Shown: in pieces, positions 43,612 to 52,517 of the stretch | Layout: the number at the start of each line of letters is the position of its first letter | How positions within the stretch are numbered: the stretch's first letter is position 1 | Assembly (NCBI RefSeq): GCF_019448085.1 | Contig: NZ_JAGFNZ010000005.1 | Location: 62,001 to 126,000, forward strand | Length of the DNA: 64,000 nucleotides | Direction: 5' to 3' | DNA from: Caproiciproducens faecalis | Lineage (GTDB): Bacteria; Bacillota; Clostridia; Oscillospirales; Acutalibacteraceae | Made by a program: the position numbers and the translations under genes | The notes under the pieces: generated by a model | The model's input: the letters and a program-made list of their open reading frames with translations, nothing else | What the model was told of the DNA's origin: nothing | The model's database searches: none

Positions 43612-44751
43612 TTGGGAAATCCATCTATCATTTCATTGAACAACATCGCAGTATCGTTTGACGGAGAAATTGTGCTGAAGGACTTTAACCTCAGCATCAG
43701 AGACGGTGAATTTGTCACCCTGCTCGGACCTTCCGGCTGTGGAAAAACTACAACCCTTAGGATCATCGGCGGCTTTGTCAAACCTGACACAGGCGATGTT
43801 TTTTTCAATGGCAAAAAAATCAACGATCTTCCGCCGCATAAAAGGGAGGTCAATACCATCTTTCAGAAATATGCCCTGTTTCCGCATCTGAACGTCTATG
43901 ACAATGTCGCGTTCGGGATGAGGGTACACGGCAAGAGTGAAAGCCAGATTAAAACCACAGTAAAGGAAATGCTCAATCTTGTTAACTTGAACGGTTTTGC
44001 GCACAGAAATGTCAATCTGCTTTCAGGCGGTCAGCAGCAGCGCGTCGCCATTGCAAGAGCGCTTGCGAATGAACCGAAAGTTTTGCTCCTTGACGAGCCA
44101 TTGGGTGCGCTGGATTTAAAACTGCGAAAGGATATGCAGGTCGAACTTAAAAAGATACAGCAGCAAACCGGCATTACCTTTGTTTTTGTCACCCACGACC
44201 AGGAAGAAGCGCTTTCCATGTCCGACACCGTCGTGGTGATGGATAAGGGAGCCATTCAGCAGATCGGCTCTCCCCGTGATATTTACAACGAGCCGAAAAA
44301 TGCTTTTGTTGCTGATTTTATCGGCGAAAGCAATATTCTTGACGGCGTTATGCATAAAGATTACCTTGTGGAATTTGCGGGTCACCCCTTTAAATGCGTG
44401 GATAAAGGCTTTCAGCCGGACGAGCCGGTGGACGTGGTCATCCGTCCTGAGGACATTGACGTGGTGGAACCGGATACAGGACATTTGACCGGCGTTGTCA
44501 CCAGCGTGACCTTCAAGGGCGTTCACTATGAAATTATCGTAGATGTGAGGGGTTTCAAATGGATGATTCAGTCGACTGATTTTCAAGAGGTCGGCAAAAA
44601 AATAGGAATGCTGCTTCAGCCCGATGATATTCATATCATGCACAAATCGGAATATTCCGGTATGTTCGGCGATTACAGCACGTTCAGCGATGAGATGGAC
44701 GAGGACAGTCAGCCTCTGCCCGAAGAAGGGGAGGTTGAGAATAAAGAATGA
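43612..44751 (+). CDS. potA: Polyamine-type ABC transporter ATPase PotA
   Basis: The ATPase of a spermidine/putrescine-type importer. From the TTG at 43612 the protein is 379 residues: Walker A G-P-S-G-C-G-K-T at 39-46, signature L-S-G-G-Q-Q-Q-R, Walker B L-L-L-D-E-P, and a C-terminal TOBE-type domain from about 280. The TTG is chosen because AAAGGGG lies 9 bases before it. An ATG at 43603 is also in frame but has poor spacing, and the in-frame ATG at 43504 would read through the leader. The stop overlaps potB by 4 bases. Confidence 0.9.
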   Translation: MGNPSIISLNNIAVSFDGEIVLKDFNLSIRDGEFVTLLGPSGCGKTTTLRIIGGFVKPDTGDVFFNGKKINDLPPHKREVNTIFQKYALFPHLNVYDNVAFGMRVHGKSESQIKTTVKEMLNLVNLNGFAHRNVNLLSGGQQQRVAIARALANEPKVLLLDEPLGALDLKLRKDMQVELKKIQQQTGITFVFVTHDQEEALSMSDTVVVMDKGAIQQIGSPRDIYNEPKNAFVADFIGESNILDGVMHKDYLVEFAGHPFKCVDKGFQPDEPVDVVIRPEDIDVVEPDTGHLTGVVTSVTFKGVHYEIIVDVRGFKWMIQSTDFQEVGKKIGMLLQPDDIHIMHKSEYSGMFGDYSTFSDEMDEDSQPLPEEGEVENKE

Positions 44752-45566
44752 AAGCAAAATCAGCTGCGGCTCCTTATGCTGCGTGGATGTCCATCTTTAT
44801 TATTGTCCCGATGATTCTGGTGGTCATTTTTGCGTTCACCGATAAAAGCGGTGCGTTTACCTTGAAAAATATCGCCGAAGTCGGCCAGTACTCCAACGTG
44901 TTTCTGCGTTCTATCTGGCTGGGCGCTCTGGCTACCGTGATTTCTCTGGTGCTGGGGTATCCGCTCGCTTATATTATTTCCCACATCAGCGCACGCAGAC
45001 AGAGTATGATGATTATGCTTGTCATGCTGCCCATGTGGATGAACTTTCTGCTCCGTACCTACGCATGGATGACTCTTCTGGAGGACAACGGCATCATCAA
45101 CAGCCTTCTTGCCTCTTTCGGCATTGGCAAGCTGCATTTAATCAATACGCAGGGCGCGGTCGTACTCGGCATGGTTTACAACTACATCCCATATATGATC
45201 CTGCCGCTCTATTCGGTACTGACCAAAATTGATTCCAGCGTGATTGAAGCGGCACAGGATCTTGGCGCCAATCAGGTAAAGGTATTTTCAAAAGTTACAT
45301 TCCCTATGAGTATGCCCGGGGTTATTTCCGGAATTACCATGGTTTTTGTGCCCGCGGTCAGCACCTTTATTATCTCCAAAATGCTTGGCGGCGGTGCTAA
45401 TTTGATGATCGGCGACCTGATCGACATGCAGTTTTTGGGAAGTGCGTACAACCCGAATCTGGGTTCCGCCATTTCTCTGGTGCTGATGGTGCTGATTCTC
45501 ATCTGCATGGGAATTATGAACCAGTTTGACGACGGGGAAAGCAATGGAGGAGGAATGATGATATGA
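44748..45566 (+). CDS. potB: Polyamine ABC transporter permease PotB
   Basis: A 272-residue permease with about six membrane helices and the cytoplasmic E-A-A-x-D-L-G-A coupling motif ([10 protein letters not shown]) near residue 170. It is coupled to potA and potC by overlaps of 4 bases, so the three transporter components should be made together. Confidence 0.94.
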   Translation: MKAKSAAAPYAAWMSIFIIVPMILVVIFAFTDKSGAFTLKNIAEVGQYSNVFLRSIWLGALATVISLVLGYPLAYIISHISARRQSMMIMLVMLPMWMNFLLRTYAWMTLLEDNGIINSLLASFGIGKLHLINTQGAVVLGMVYNYIPYMILPLYSVLTKIDSSVIEAAQDLGANQVKVFSKVTFPMSMPGVISGITMVFVPAVSTFIISKMLGGGANLMIGDLIDMQFLGSAYNPNLGSAISLVLMVLILICMGIMNQFDDGESNGGGMMI

Positions 45567-46375
45567 AAACAATTTCAAGAATTTATTCCGCTATCCTGTT
45601 TTTATTCCTTTATGCGCCGATTTTTGTTTTGATTGTGTTTTCCTTCAATAATTCCACCACCATGAGCCGTTCGGTCTGGTCCGGCTTTTCATTCAAATGG
45701 TACGCGCAGCTGATTCAGGACGGAATGCTTTTGAATGCGCTGAAAAATACGCTGATTATTGCGGTCGTGGCAGCCATTATTTCCACCGTGCTGGGGACTG
45801 CCGCAGCCATCGGCATCAACGGCATGAACAAATGGATGAAGCGCATGGTGATGAATGTGACCAACCTGCCCATGGTGAATCCGGATATTGTTACCGGCGT
45901 TTCGTTGATGCTGCTTTTCGTTTTTGTCGCGAAAAGCATGGGAAATGTATCACTTGGAATGTTTTCCCTGATCCTTGCCCATATTACTTTTTGTCTGCCC
46001 TATGTGATTTTATCGGTGATGCCGAAGCTTCGCCAGATGGATTCCCATCTGTACGAGGCGGCTCAGGATCTGGGGTGCAGCCCTGCTTTGGCTTTTTTCA
46101 AAGTCGTTCTGCCTGAGATTGTACCGGGCGTTGTTACGGGCATGATTATGGCTTTTACCCTTTCCATTGATGACTTTGTTATCAGCTATTTTACAAGCGG
46201 AACCACACAGACACTTCCTATTTTTATTTATTCCATGACAAGAAAGAGAATCAGCCCGGAAATCAACGCACTGTCCACACTCCTGTTCGGCACAATCATG
46301 GTGCTGCTCATCATTGTCAATTTCCGTCAGTCAAAGGATAAAAAGGCGGAAGAAAACCTGATGGAGGAGGCGTAA
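45563..46375 (+). CDS. potC: Polyamine ABC transporter permease PotC
   Basis: A 270-residue permease with about six membrane helices. Its coupling motif reads Y-E-A-A-Q-D-L-G near residue 168, and the late F-T-L-S-I-D-D-F-V-I-S-Y-F segment is typical of PotC. It forms the channel with PotB. The substrate class is inferred from the operon pattern. Confidence 0.94.
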   Translation: MKTISRIYSAILFLFLYAPIFVLIVFSFNNSTTMSRSVWSGFSFKWYAQLIQDGMLLNALKNTLIIAVVAAIISTVLGTAAAIGINGMNKWMKRMVMNVTNLPMVNPDIVTGVSLMLLFVFVAKSMGNVSLGMFSLILAHITFCLPYVILSVMPKLRQMDSHLYEAAQDLGCSPALAFFKVVLPEIVPGVVTGMIMAFTLSIDDFVISYFTSGTTQTLPIFIYSMTRKRISPEINALSTLLFGTIMVLLIIVNFRQSKDKKAEENLMEEA

Positions 46376-46378
46376 GAT

Positions 46379-47581
46379 TTGAAAAAAACGATTGCAGCTC
46401 TGGCAGCTGCCGTACTGCTGGCTACCTCTGTCAGCCCATTGGCGTTCGCATCCTCGGAAGAACCCGAGCAGCCCGCGGTACCGAACACTGGGGTGACCAT
46501 CAATGTTTACAACTGGGGAGAGTATATCTCGAACGGCGTTGACGATACGCTGGATGTCAACAAGGAGTTTACCAAGCGCACCGGGATTAATGTGAACTAC
46601 ACCACGTTTGACAGCAACGAATCCCTTTATTCAAAGCTTGCCAACGGCGGAGCAAACTACGACATTATCATTCCTTCGGATTATATGATTTCCAAGTTAA
46701 TTGACGAGGGAATGATTGAGAAGCTGGATTTCAGTAACATTCCGAATTTCCAGTATATTGACGAACAATTCCGCAACCAGAAGTATGACGAGACGAATGC
46801 GTATTCCGTGCCCTATACATGGGGCGTGGTCGGTATTTTTTACAACAAAAAATATGTAAAGGAGCCGGTAGACAGCTGGAAAATCCTGTGGGACAAAAAA
46901 TATGCGGGGAAAATCCTGATGTTTGACAACCCGCGCGATTCCTTTGGTATTGCACAGAAAATTCTCGGTTATTCCTACAACAGCACAAATGTGGAAGAGT
47001 GGGAGAACGCGGCCAAGCTTTTAAAAGAGCAGAAGCCGCTTGTCCAGGCCTATGTAATGGATCAGATTTTTGATAAAATGTCCAGCGGCGACGCATGGCT
47101 CGCGCCGTATTACGCCGGGGACGCCGCCACCCTTGTGGAAGATAACCCGGACATCGGTTTTGCGATTCCGACTAAAGAAGGAACCAATTTCTTCGTGGAC
47201 GCAATCTGTATTCCTACCGGCGCTCAGCACAAAAAGGAAGCCGAAGCATATATCAATTTTCTCTGCGACCCGGAAATTGCTGCCGCAAATATGGATTATA
47301 TCGGATATTCCACGCCGGAGACAGCTGCAAAAAAACTGTTGCCTGAGGAAACTGTCAACAATCCCATTTATTATCCGGAAGAGTCGATCCTGAAAAAATC
47401 GGAGACCTATGTAAATCTTCCAGATGATACCAATATGTTATTGGATACCCTCTGGGCGGAAGTGAAAATGGGCGGCCCCGGCCAGACCGCGACACTGGTT
47501 GCCGTGCTGCTGGGATTCCTTTTACTCTACATCGGCATTGTGATTTATAAAAAAGTAAAAGTAAAACGAGAACTGCAGTAA
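46379..47581 (+). CDS. potD: Polyamine-binding protein PotD with C-terminal membrane anchor
   Basis: A 400-residue extracellular substrate-binding protein. It has a signal peptide with an A-x-A cleavage site near residue 24 and the PotD opening V-Y-N-W-G-E-Y-I, then Y-D-I-I-I-P-S-D-Y-M and V-P-Y-T-W-G-V-V-G-I. The Trp/Tyr/Asp residues expected to hold the polyamine amines are visible, but the exact ligand is not determined. Instead of a lipobox Cys it ends in a hydrophobic helix (about 371-390) and a Lys/Arg-rich tail, so it is probably anchored from the C-terminus. The start is TTG with GGAGGAGG upstream; it lies 3 bases after potC. Confidence 0.93.
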   Translation: MKKTIAALAAAVLLATSVSPLAFASSEEPEQPAVPNTGVTINVYNWGEYISNGVDDTLDVNKEFTKRTGINVNYTTFDSNESLYSKLANGGANYDIIIPSDYMISKLIDEGMIEKLDFSNIPNFQYIDEQFRNQKYDETNAYSVPYTWGVVGIFYNKKYVKEPVDSWKILWDKKYAGKILMFDNPRDSFGIAQKILGYSYNSTNVEEWENAAKLLKEQKPLVQAYVMDQIFDKMSSGDAWLAPYYAGDAATLVEDNPDIGFAIPTKEGTNFFVDAICIPTGAQHKKEAEAYINFLCDPEIAAANMDYIGYSTPETAAKKLLPEETVNNPIYYPEESILKKSETYVNLPDDTNMLLDTLWAEVKMGGPGQTATLVAVLLGFLLLYIGIVIYKKVKVKRELQ

Positions 47582-47608
47582 AAATGCATTTTTAAAATTA
47601 AAATCATA

Positions 47609-47643
47609 AAAACCCGCGGCACTTGGTTGCAGCGGGTTTTTGC
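47609..47643 (+). terminator. Terminator of the pot operon
   Basis: AAAACCCGC pairs with GCGGGTTTT around a loop that itself can pair, with a short T-run. Confidence 0.85.
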
Positions 47644-47722
47644 GATTTAATCCCATCTCATGTAAATCAAGGTATTTTTCTCCTAAAACAGCCTGATTGG
47701 AGAAAATAATTCCAAATAGTCC

Positions 47723-47748
47723 CAATATTCAAGAGAATTGTCATAATA
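47723..47748 (+). promoter_or_regulatory. Candidate forespore (sigma-G/F type) promoter of spoIVB
   Basis: CAATA, 14-base spacer, CATAATA. The -10 fits the sigma-F/G consensus CATWMTA exactly, and the -35 fits except for one base. spoIVB in Bacillus is made in the forespore under this sigma class. It ends about 52 bases before the start codon. Confidence 0.5.
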
Positions 47749-47799
47749 TTTTCACCGCCCCGTGGCAGATTAATAGTGCGGCGCAAGGGAGGTGAAAAT

Positions 47800-49032
47800 T
47801 TGAAAAAATTTCTGAAAGGATTCACCGCATTCGCAGCTGTCCTGACTGTTTTGTATGCCGTCAGTATCGGCATGGCTGATTATTTCACACCTGATTCCTA
47901 TAAAATTACTGCCGGAAGCAGTCTGCAATGGGGTTCGGACGCAATTACGGCGGTGGCCGAAAATGGCGCCGATATTTCCACCGGCGTATGCTCATCACCA
48001 AATAGAAGCTACAAGGCAAAACTAATGCTCTATCATGTTTTACCCATTAAAACGGTCAATGTTGACGTTGTCAAAGAAACACTGCTGGTACCGTGCGGCA
48101 CACCGTTTGGAATTAAAATGTTTACCAACGGCGTTGTCATTGTCGGTGTGGCAGACATCACCACTTCCTCCGGAACTGTAAATCCCGCGGCAGTCGCGGG
48201 GTTAAGGGTAGGGGATATCATAACGGAGGTAGACGGGATAAAAGTTAACACTAACGCGGAGATTATCGACGCCGTTTCCGGCAGCGAGGGGAAAAGCCTC
48301 GTATTTACCGTTAACCGGGAAGGCGAAAGCTTTACAACAACCGTGCAGCCTGCAAAATCCGAGGTCGACTCCGTTTACAGGGCCGGCGTATGGCTGCGCG
48401 ACAGCACCGCAGGAATCGGTACTCTCACTTTTTACAATCCCGTGACAAGATCTTTTGCCGGTCTGGGCCACGGCGTCTGTGATACGGACACCAACGAGCT
48501 GATGCCGCTGCTGAACGGTGAGATCGTTCCGGTTACAATCAGCGGAATTACCAAAGGCGAAAAAGGAAATCCGGGAGAATTACGCGGCTACTTTGCTACC
48601 GACACCGCAATGGGCACGCTGGACGCCAATGTACCGGCCGGCGTTTACGGTACTTTGAACACCGCCCCCAAAGGGGAAGCGCTTGAAGTGGCTATGAAAC
48701 AAGAGATCAAACAAGGTCCGGTCAAAATACTTTCCACTATAGATGGTGGCAGGCCACAATACTTTACAGCAGAAATTGAAAAAATTGACTATCGTGAAAA
48801 TATACAAAGTAAAAATATGGTTTTGCACATTACCGACAAAAACCTTTTGAATGCGACCGGAGGCATTGTGCAGGGAATGAGCGGCAGCCCAATTATCCAA
48901 GGCAACAAAATCATCGGTGCCGTCACGCATGTTTTTGTCAATGATCCGACACGAGGATATGGCATTTTTGCTGAAAATATGCTGTCGGTTTCTCAGAGTA
49001 TTGGTTCAAGTGCAAAAGAAAAGGCTTCTTAA
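47800..49032 (+). CDS. spoIVB: SpoIVB signalling serine protease
   Basis: SpoIVB is secreted from the forespore and starts sigma-K activation in the mother cell by cutting SpoIVFA. The 410-residue protein has an N-terminal membrane anchor, a PDZ domain (V-N-P-A-A-V-A-G-L-R-V-G-D-I-I-T near 130-145), then the protease domain with His in G-L-G-H-G-V-C-D, Ser in G-M-S-G-S-P-I-I and Asp in V-N-D-P-T-R-G-Y-G. TTG at 47800 with GGGAGGTG 5 bases upstream is the chosen start; the 47776 reading lacks a site. It is followed by spo0A, the standard order. Confidence 0.96.
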   Translation: MKKFLKGFTAFAAVLTVLYAVSIGMADYFTPDSYKITAGSSLQWGSDAITAVAENGADISTGVCSSPNRSYKAKLMLYHVLPIKTVNVDVVKETLLVPCGTPFGIKMFTNGVVIVGVADITTSSGTVNPAAVAGLRVGDIITEVDGIKVNTNAEIIDAVSGSEGKSLVFTVNREGESFTTTVQPAKSEVDSVYRAGVWLRDSTAGIGTLTFYNPVTRSFAGLGHGVCDTDTNELMPLLNGEIVPVTISGITKGEKGNPGELRGYFATDTAMGTLDANVPAGVYGTLNTAPKGEALEVAMKQEIKQGPVKILSTIDGGRPQYFTAEIEKIDYRENIQSKNMVLHITDKNLLNATGGIVQGMSGSPIIQGNKIIGAVTHVFVNDPTRGYGIFAENMLSVSQSIGSSAKEKAS

Positions 49033-49089
49033 ATTTACTGCGACACCTTTATATTTCCCCTTTATAGCAAAAAATATTTTTACAACCTA

Positions 49090-49118
49090 TTGCCATTTTT
49101 TCCAATATATGGTAATAT
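49090..49118 (+). promoter_or_regulatory. Vegetative-type promoter of spo0A
   Basis: TTGCCA, 17-base spacer, TAATAT with an extended TGG before the -10, ending about 33 bases before the spo0A ATG. No perfect 0A box is seen in it. Confidence 0.7.
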
Positions 49119-49151
49119 AACGTTAAATTAAATCTATTAGGGGGACTCAGA

Positions 49152-49937
49152 ATGGAAAAGCGTATCAAACTTCTCATAGCAAATGACAGTGCAGAATTTA
49201 ACCGTGATTACGGTCGAATTTTTGAACAATCAGGCATGGAAATAATCTATACGCAGAAGGATGGCATGAAATTGCTCGAAAAAATAGAGTCAGTCCATCC
49301 CGATGTCGTACTTGCTGATTTGTTTATGCCCCGTCTGGACGGTATAGGTGTGATGAAGGCGACGCAGGCAAAAGCTCCGGACATAGGGCCGATGTTTGTA
49401 ATTATTTCCAATTTTACCAGTCCTGCTTTGGAGCGTGAAGTGATGATGTCGGGGGCGGCTTATTTTGCGATTTCCCCCTTTAACGCCGCTGACTTGTCTG
49501 ACAGAATCATTCAGTTGTGTTCCCTTTCCGGTTTAACCCAAAAAGCGCCGGTCAGGCAGCAAACGCCTGCCGCGGCGGAGCCGTCGCTTGAGATTCAGGT
49601 GACTGAAATACTCCATCAGATAGGAGTCCCTGCACATATTAAAGGATATCACTATTTACGCGACTCAATTATTATGGCAATAGAAACACCGGATATTATC
49701 AATGCGGTAACCAAACAGCTTTATCCCAGTGTCGCAAAGCAGTATGATACAACAGCTTCACGCGTAGAGCGTGCGATTCGTCATGCAATAGAGGTGGCGT
49801 GGGATCGCGGTGATGTGGATATTCTCAATTCCTATTTCGGTTATACGATTCACAATACACGCGGAAAACCAACCAACAGTGAGTTTATCGCCATGATTAG
49901 CGACCGGCTCAGACTGCACATGAAGAGCGCAAGCTGA
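49152..49937 (+). CDS. spo0A: Sporulation master regulator Spo0A, atypical receiver
   Basis: Spo0A, once phosphorylated, commits the cell to sporulation. The 261-residue protein has a receiver domain (1-125) and the highly conserved DNA-binding domain, in which I-G-V-P-A-H-I-K-G-Y and T-T-A-S-R-V-E-R-A-I-R-H-A-I-E-V-A-W are unmistakable. The phosphoacceptor Asp56 is kept. However, the acidic pair is Asn11-Asp12, the Thr position is Ser86, and the invariant Lys of the K-P-F motif is Ser108 (I-S-P-F). That is unusual for Spo0A and may change phosphorylation chemistry. It has its own promoter and a terminator. Confidence 0.97.
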   Translation: MEKRIKLLIANDSAEFNRDYGRIFEQSGMEIIYTQKDGMKLLEKIESVHPDVVLADLFMPRLDGIGVMKATQAKAPDIGPMFVIISNFTSPALEREVMMSGAAYFAISPFNAADLSDRIIQLCSLSGLTQKAPVRQQTPAAAEPSLEIQVTEILHQIGVPAHIKGYHYLRDSIIMAIETPDIINAVTKQLYPSVAKQYDTTASRVERAIRHAIEVAWDRGDVDILNSYFGYTIHNTRGKPTNSEFIAMISDRLRLHMKSAS

Positions 49938-49960
49938 TTTTCACTTTTAGATTCTTATGG

Positions 49961-50020
49961 ACTCCTTTACTTTATCGGATGTGAATTTGATTCTGCCTTT
50001 AAAGTAAAGGAGTTTTATTT
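49961..50020 (+). terminator. Terminator after spo0A
   Basis: A perfect 14-base-pair stem (ACTCCTTTACTTTA with its complement) with a 25-base loop, followed by TTTATTT. Confidence 0.75.
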
Positions 50021-50039
50021 AACTTAGGCGGTGAATGCG

Positions 50040-50312
50040 ATGAAACGTAAAATTTTGATATTCGGAATCATCTTGTTTATGCTTCTGCTGAATTTTTTCG
50101 GATGTAAAAACTCTGTGCCGCAAAACACGGCAAGCAAAGCAGTTGATGCCGGGAACCAAAGCAAAGTACCGGATAATCTGAAACTGGTCAGTTTAACCAA
50201 AATTGACGCGGACGATATTTTGTATGTTTACGTCGATCAGGCTTATCATACGGAAGTTTATATCTGTAAAAACATAAAATCAAATACGGTCAGCATATCT
50301 ACAAACAAATAA
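50040..50312 (+). CDS. Small predicted lipoprotein or anchored protein
   Basis: I do not recognise this 90-residue protein. It has a basic start, a hydrophobic stretch (about residues 5-20) and a Cys at about residue 22 in F-F-G-C, an imperfect lipobox, so it could be a lipoprotein or signal-anchored. The rest is polar, with a D-I-L-Y-V-Y-V-D and a final I-S-T-N-K. The ATG at 50040 is preferred, with an AGGCGGTG site 5 bases upstream. It lies between spo0A and a bidirectional terminator; a sporulation role is possible but not shown. Confidence 0.65.
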   Translation: MKRKILIFGIILFMLLLNFFGCKNSVPQNTASKAVDAGNQSKVPDNLKLVSLTKIDADDILYVYVDQAYHTEVYICKNIKSNTVSISTNK

Positions 50313-50341
50313 AAAGGTGGATCAGTTCGATCCACCTTTTT
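50312..50341. terminator. Bidirectional terminator
   Basis: A perfect 12-base-pair stem (AAAAGGTGGATC with its complement), 5-base loop. It overlaps the last codons of the minus-strand small ORF. Confidence 0.85.
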
Positions 50342-50492
50342 GATAATCAATGACATTTGTAAAATCAATGGCCAAATCATCCGGTTCTCCTGCCAACAGG
50401 TCCGCTTGAACATCTTTGGGTGATTTCCCGCGCAGGGTAATCTTTTCTGCGCTGAAGGAACTGTCCTTCTGTTGGTCCGGCCAGTTTACCAT
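50322..50492 (-). CDS. Unannotated small acidic protein (56 residues)
   Basis: A minus-strand frame below usual length limits. It begins M-V-N-W-P-D-Q-Q-K-D-S-S-F-S and continues with E-K-I-T-L-R-G-K-S and a D/E-rich middle (L-L-A-G-E-P-D-D-L), ending Y-Q-K-G-G-S-N. It has no membrane segment. AAAGGAGTGAAGGG lies just before the ATG. It is in the same direction as, and about 100 bases downstream of, the thioesterase gene, and a -10-like TATACT occurs about 30 bases upstream. The last codons overlap the terminator. It is not recognised as a family member. Confidence 0.5.
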   Translation of the reverse strand: MVNWPDQQKDSSFSAEKITLRGKSPKDVQADLLAGEPDDLAIDFTNVIDYQKGGSN

Positions 50493-50596
50493 ACCCTTCA
50501 CTCCTTTCGGTTTACAGGTTTAGTATAACTCCGAACACAATTATTCATTCATAAAGTTGCAGAAAAAAATAGAATCGGAAAATGAAGCTGTAAATC

Positions 50597-51076
50597 TCAA
50601 TACGCTTCCAACCGGCGTTGCTGGCGCAGTTTACGCCGCTTTTCACCGGATTCCCATTCCATTTTTTCCTGGAATGTTTCGCAGATCAAACCCGGAACAG
50701 CGGTGGGCTTTTCATCTTTGTCAAGTGCCACAAGAACCAGGTACGCTGTGTTGACAAGCTTACGCTGCCCCGACAAATCCTCGGAAAAGCTGTCGACACG
50801 TACCTCCATGGACGTCGTTCCCACAAAGGTGATTTTTCCGTGTAAAACCACCAGATCCGTTGCGTAGACAGGCCTTTTGAAACGCAGAGTATCTATTTCC
50901 GCCGTGGTGACATTGCGGTTGGAGTGTCTGCGCGCCACAACGCCCGCGACAATGTCAATCCAGGAAGCAAGCTGGCCCCCAAAAACACGTCCCTGTCCGT
51001 TCAGGTCGTTTTCAAAAACAACCTGTATCTGTTCCGTTTCAGAATCCGACACTTTTTTTGCCGGTAACTCGCTCAT
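50597..51076 (-). CDS. Acyl-CoA thioesterase (hotdog fold)
   Basis: A 159-residue hotdog-fold thioesterase of the cytosolic acyl-CoA hydrolase type. Evidence: N-D-L-N-G-Q-G-R-V-F-G-G-Q-L-A-S-W-I-D near residue 23 with the expected Asn and Asp, then the A-G-V-V-A-R-R-H-S and V-T-T-A-E-I-D-T-L-R-F-K-R-P segments. It hydrolyses acyl-CoA to free acid and CoA; chain length cannot be inferred. The last ~20 residues are basic and coiled. The ATG follows a GGTGAAAC site. Confidence 0.9.
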   Translation of the reverse strand: MSELPAKKVSDSETEQIQVVFENDLNGQGRVFGGQLASWIDIVAGVVARRHSNRNVTTAEIDTLRFKRPVYATDLVVLHGKITFVGTTSMEVRVDSFSEDLSGQRKLVNTAYLVLVALDKDEKPTAVPGLICETFQEKMEWESGEKRRKLRQQRRLEAY

Positions 51077-51206
51077 AGTTTCACCAGTCCTTATCTCAGT
51101 TTATACATTCAATATAACCTAAGATCCGGCAAAATACAATAGATAAGATTCCTGCGAAAGAATTGTTAACACAGTTTTAATTTTTCAATTAGTGACAGGA
51201 TTGTAA

Positions 51207-51235
51207 TTGCGTACCGGAGAATAAAATATTATAAT
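51207..51235 (+). promoter_or_regulatory. Promoter of ispD-ispF
   Basis: TTGCGT, 17-base spacer, TATAAT, with about 45 bases of leader. The surrounding gap to the divergent thioesterase gene holds nothing else obvious. Confidence 0.7.
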
Positions 51236-51282
51236 TATAACCATTCGATTAAAATTCGATCAAAAAGGAAGGAATGGATCAA

Positions 51283-51987
51283 ATGGGACTAAAGCCTCAC
51301 TGCTGTGCCGTTGTAGTTGCCGCTGGAAATTCCACCCGTATGGCTCTCGGCTTTTCAAAGCAGTTTGTTTCACTGTGCGGGGTGCCCGCCATTGTGCATA
51401 CTCTTTCCGCTTTTGATGCCGCCGAGTTGATTCAGTGCACGGTTGTGGTTTGCAGAAAAGAAGATATAGATCAGATTCAACATGAGATTCAGGAATATAA
51501 AATCCAGAAAGTAACGGCTATCACCGAAGGGGGAACGACCCGGCAGCAGTCCGTTGCGGCCGGAATTTCGGCAGCGCCGGACGACGCCGCTTATTTTGCC
51601 ATTCATGACGGCGCAAGGGCGCTGATTACTCCCGAAGAAATCAACGTTTCCGTGGAAGATGCCTTTGAGTGCGGCGCGTCCGCGCTTGCAGTTCCCGTCA
51701 AGGATACCATTAAGATCGTTGGGAAAAATAACTATATTGTTTCCACTCCGGAACGCTCCACGATGTGGGCGGTTCAGACCCCGCAGGTTTTTGAGCGCGG
51801 ATTGTACCTTCGGGCAATGAAGCAGGCGGACAAGGACGGGGGAGACTATACGGACGACTGTCAGCTTGTGGAACATATTGGCGTAAAAGTGCATTTGTGC
51901 ATGGGAACATATAAGAATATCAAGCTGACCACCGTTGAAGATCTTGAAATTGCACAGGCCGTCTTAAAAAGCAGGGAGGTTGAGTGA
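51283..51987 (+). CDS. ispD: IspD, 2-C-methylerythritol 4-phosphate cytidylyltransferase
   Basis: Third step of the MEP isoprenoid pathway, joining CTP and methylerythritol phosphate. The 234-residue protein has the nucleotidyltransferase start [11 protein letters not shown] followed by S-K-Q-F, the D-G-A-R motif and a C-terminal T-D-D-C-Q-L stretch. ATG at 51283 is preferred, with AAGGAAGG about 10 bases upstream; the ATG at 51274 has no spacing. The stop shares one base with the ispF start. Confidence 0.94.
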   Translation: MGLKPHCCAVVVAAGNSTRMALGFSKQFVSLCGVPAIVHTLSAFDAAELIQCTVVVCRKEDIDQIQHEIQEYKIQKVTAITEGGTTRQQSVAAGISAAPDDAAYFAIHDGARALITPEEINVSVEDAFECGASALAVPVKDTIKIVGKNNYIVSTPERSTMWAVQTPQVFERGLYLRAMKQADKDGGDYTDDCQLVEHIGVKVHLCMGTYKNIKLTTVEDLEIAQAVLKSREVE

Positions 51988-52457
51988 TGAGAATTGGTCA
52001 CGGCTACGATGTACACCGGTTGACAGAGGGAAGAAAGCTGATTTTGGGCGGAGTGGAGATCCCGTATGAAAAGGGGCTTCTGGGCCACTCAGACGCAGAT
52101 GTGCTTGCCCACGCCATCGCCGACTCGCTTCTGGGCGCTGCGGCCCTTGGCGATATTGGAACTCATTTTCCGAATACGGACCCTGCGTTTAAAAATGCGG
52201 ACAGCCTTGTTCTGCTTTCACGCGTATGTACAATTCTTGCACAAAAGCATTATAAAATTGGGAATGTTGATGCCACGGTGATTGCACAGGCGCCGAAATT
52301 AAAGCCCTATATTCAGTCCATGCGGGAGAGAATTGCCACTGCATGTGGGGTTTCCGTCGATCAGATCAGCGTAAAGGCTACCACCGAGGAAAATCTGGGC
52401 TTTACCGGCTCCGGAGAGGGAATCGCGGCACACGCGGTATGTCTTATTGAGTCATAA
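51987..52457 (+). CDS. ispF: IspF, 2-C-methylerythritol 2,4-cyclodiphosphate synthase
   Basis: Makes the cyclic diphosphate in the MEP pathway. The 156-residue protein has the zinc-binding G-H-G-Y-D-V-H motif near the start (Asp8 and His10 type), the [12 protein letters not shown] segment, and a late [14 protein letters not shown]. Start ATG at 51987 gives 7-base spacing to a GGGAGG site. It is coupled to ispD, the usual pair. Confidence 0.96.
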   Translation: MRIGHGYDVHRLTEGRKLILGGVEIPYEKGLLGHSDADVLAHAIADSLLGAAALGDIGTHFPNTDPAFKNADSLVLLSRVCTILAQKHYKIGNVDATVIAQAPKLKPYIQSMRERIATACGVSVDQISVKATTEENLGFTGSGEGIAAHAVCLIES

Positions 52458-52517
52458 TCAATAAGCAAAAGGCATGTTTCCGGCATACTCTGTAATAAAA
52501 ACAGAGAGGTGATTATC

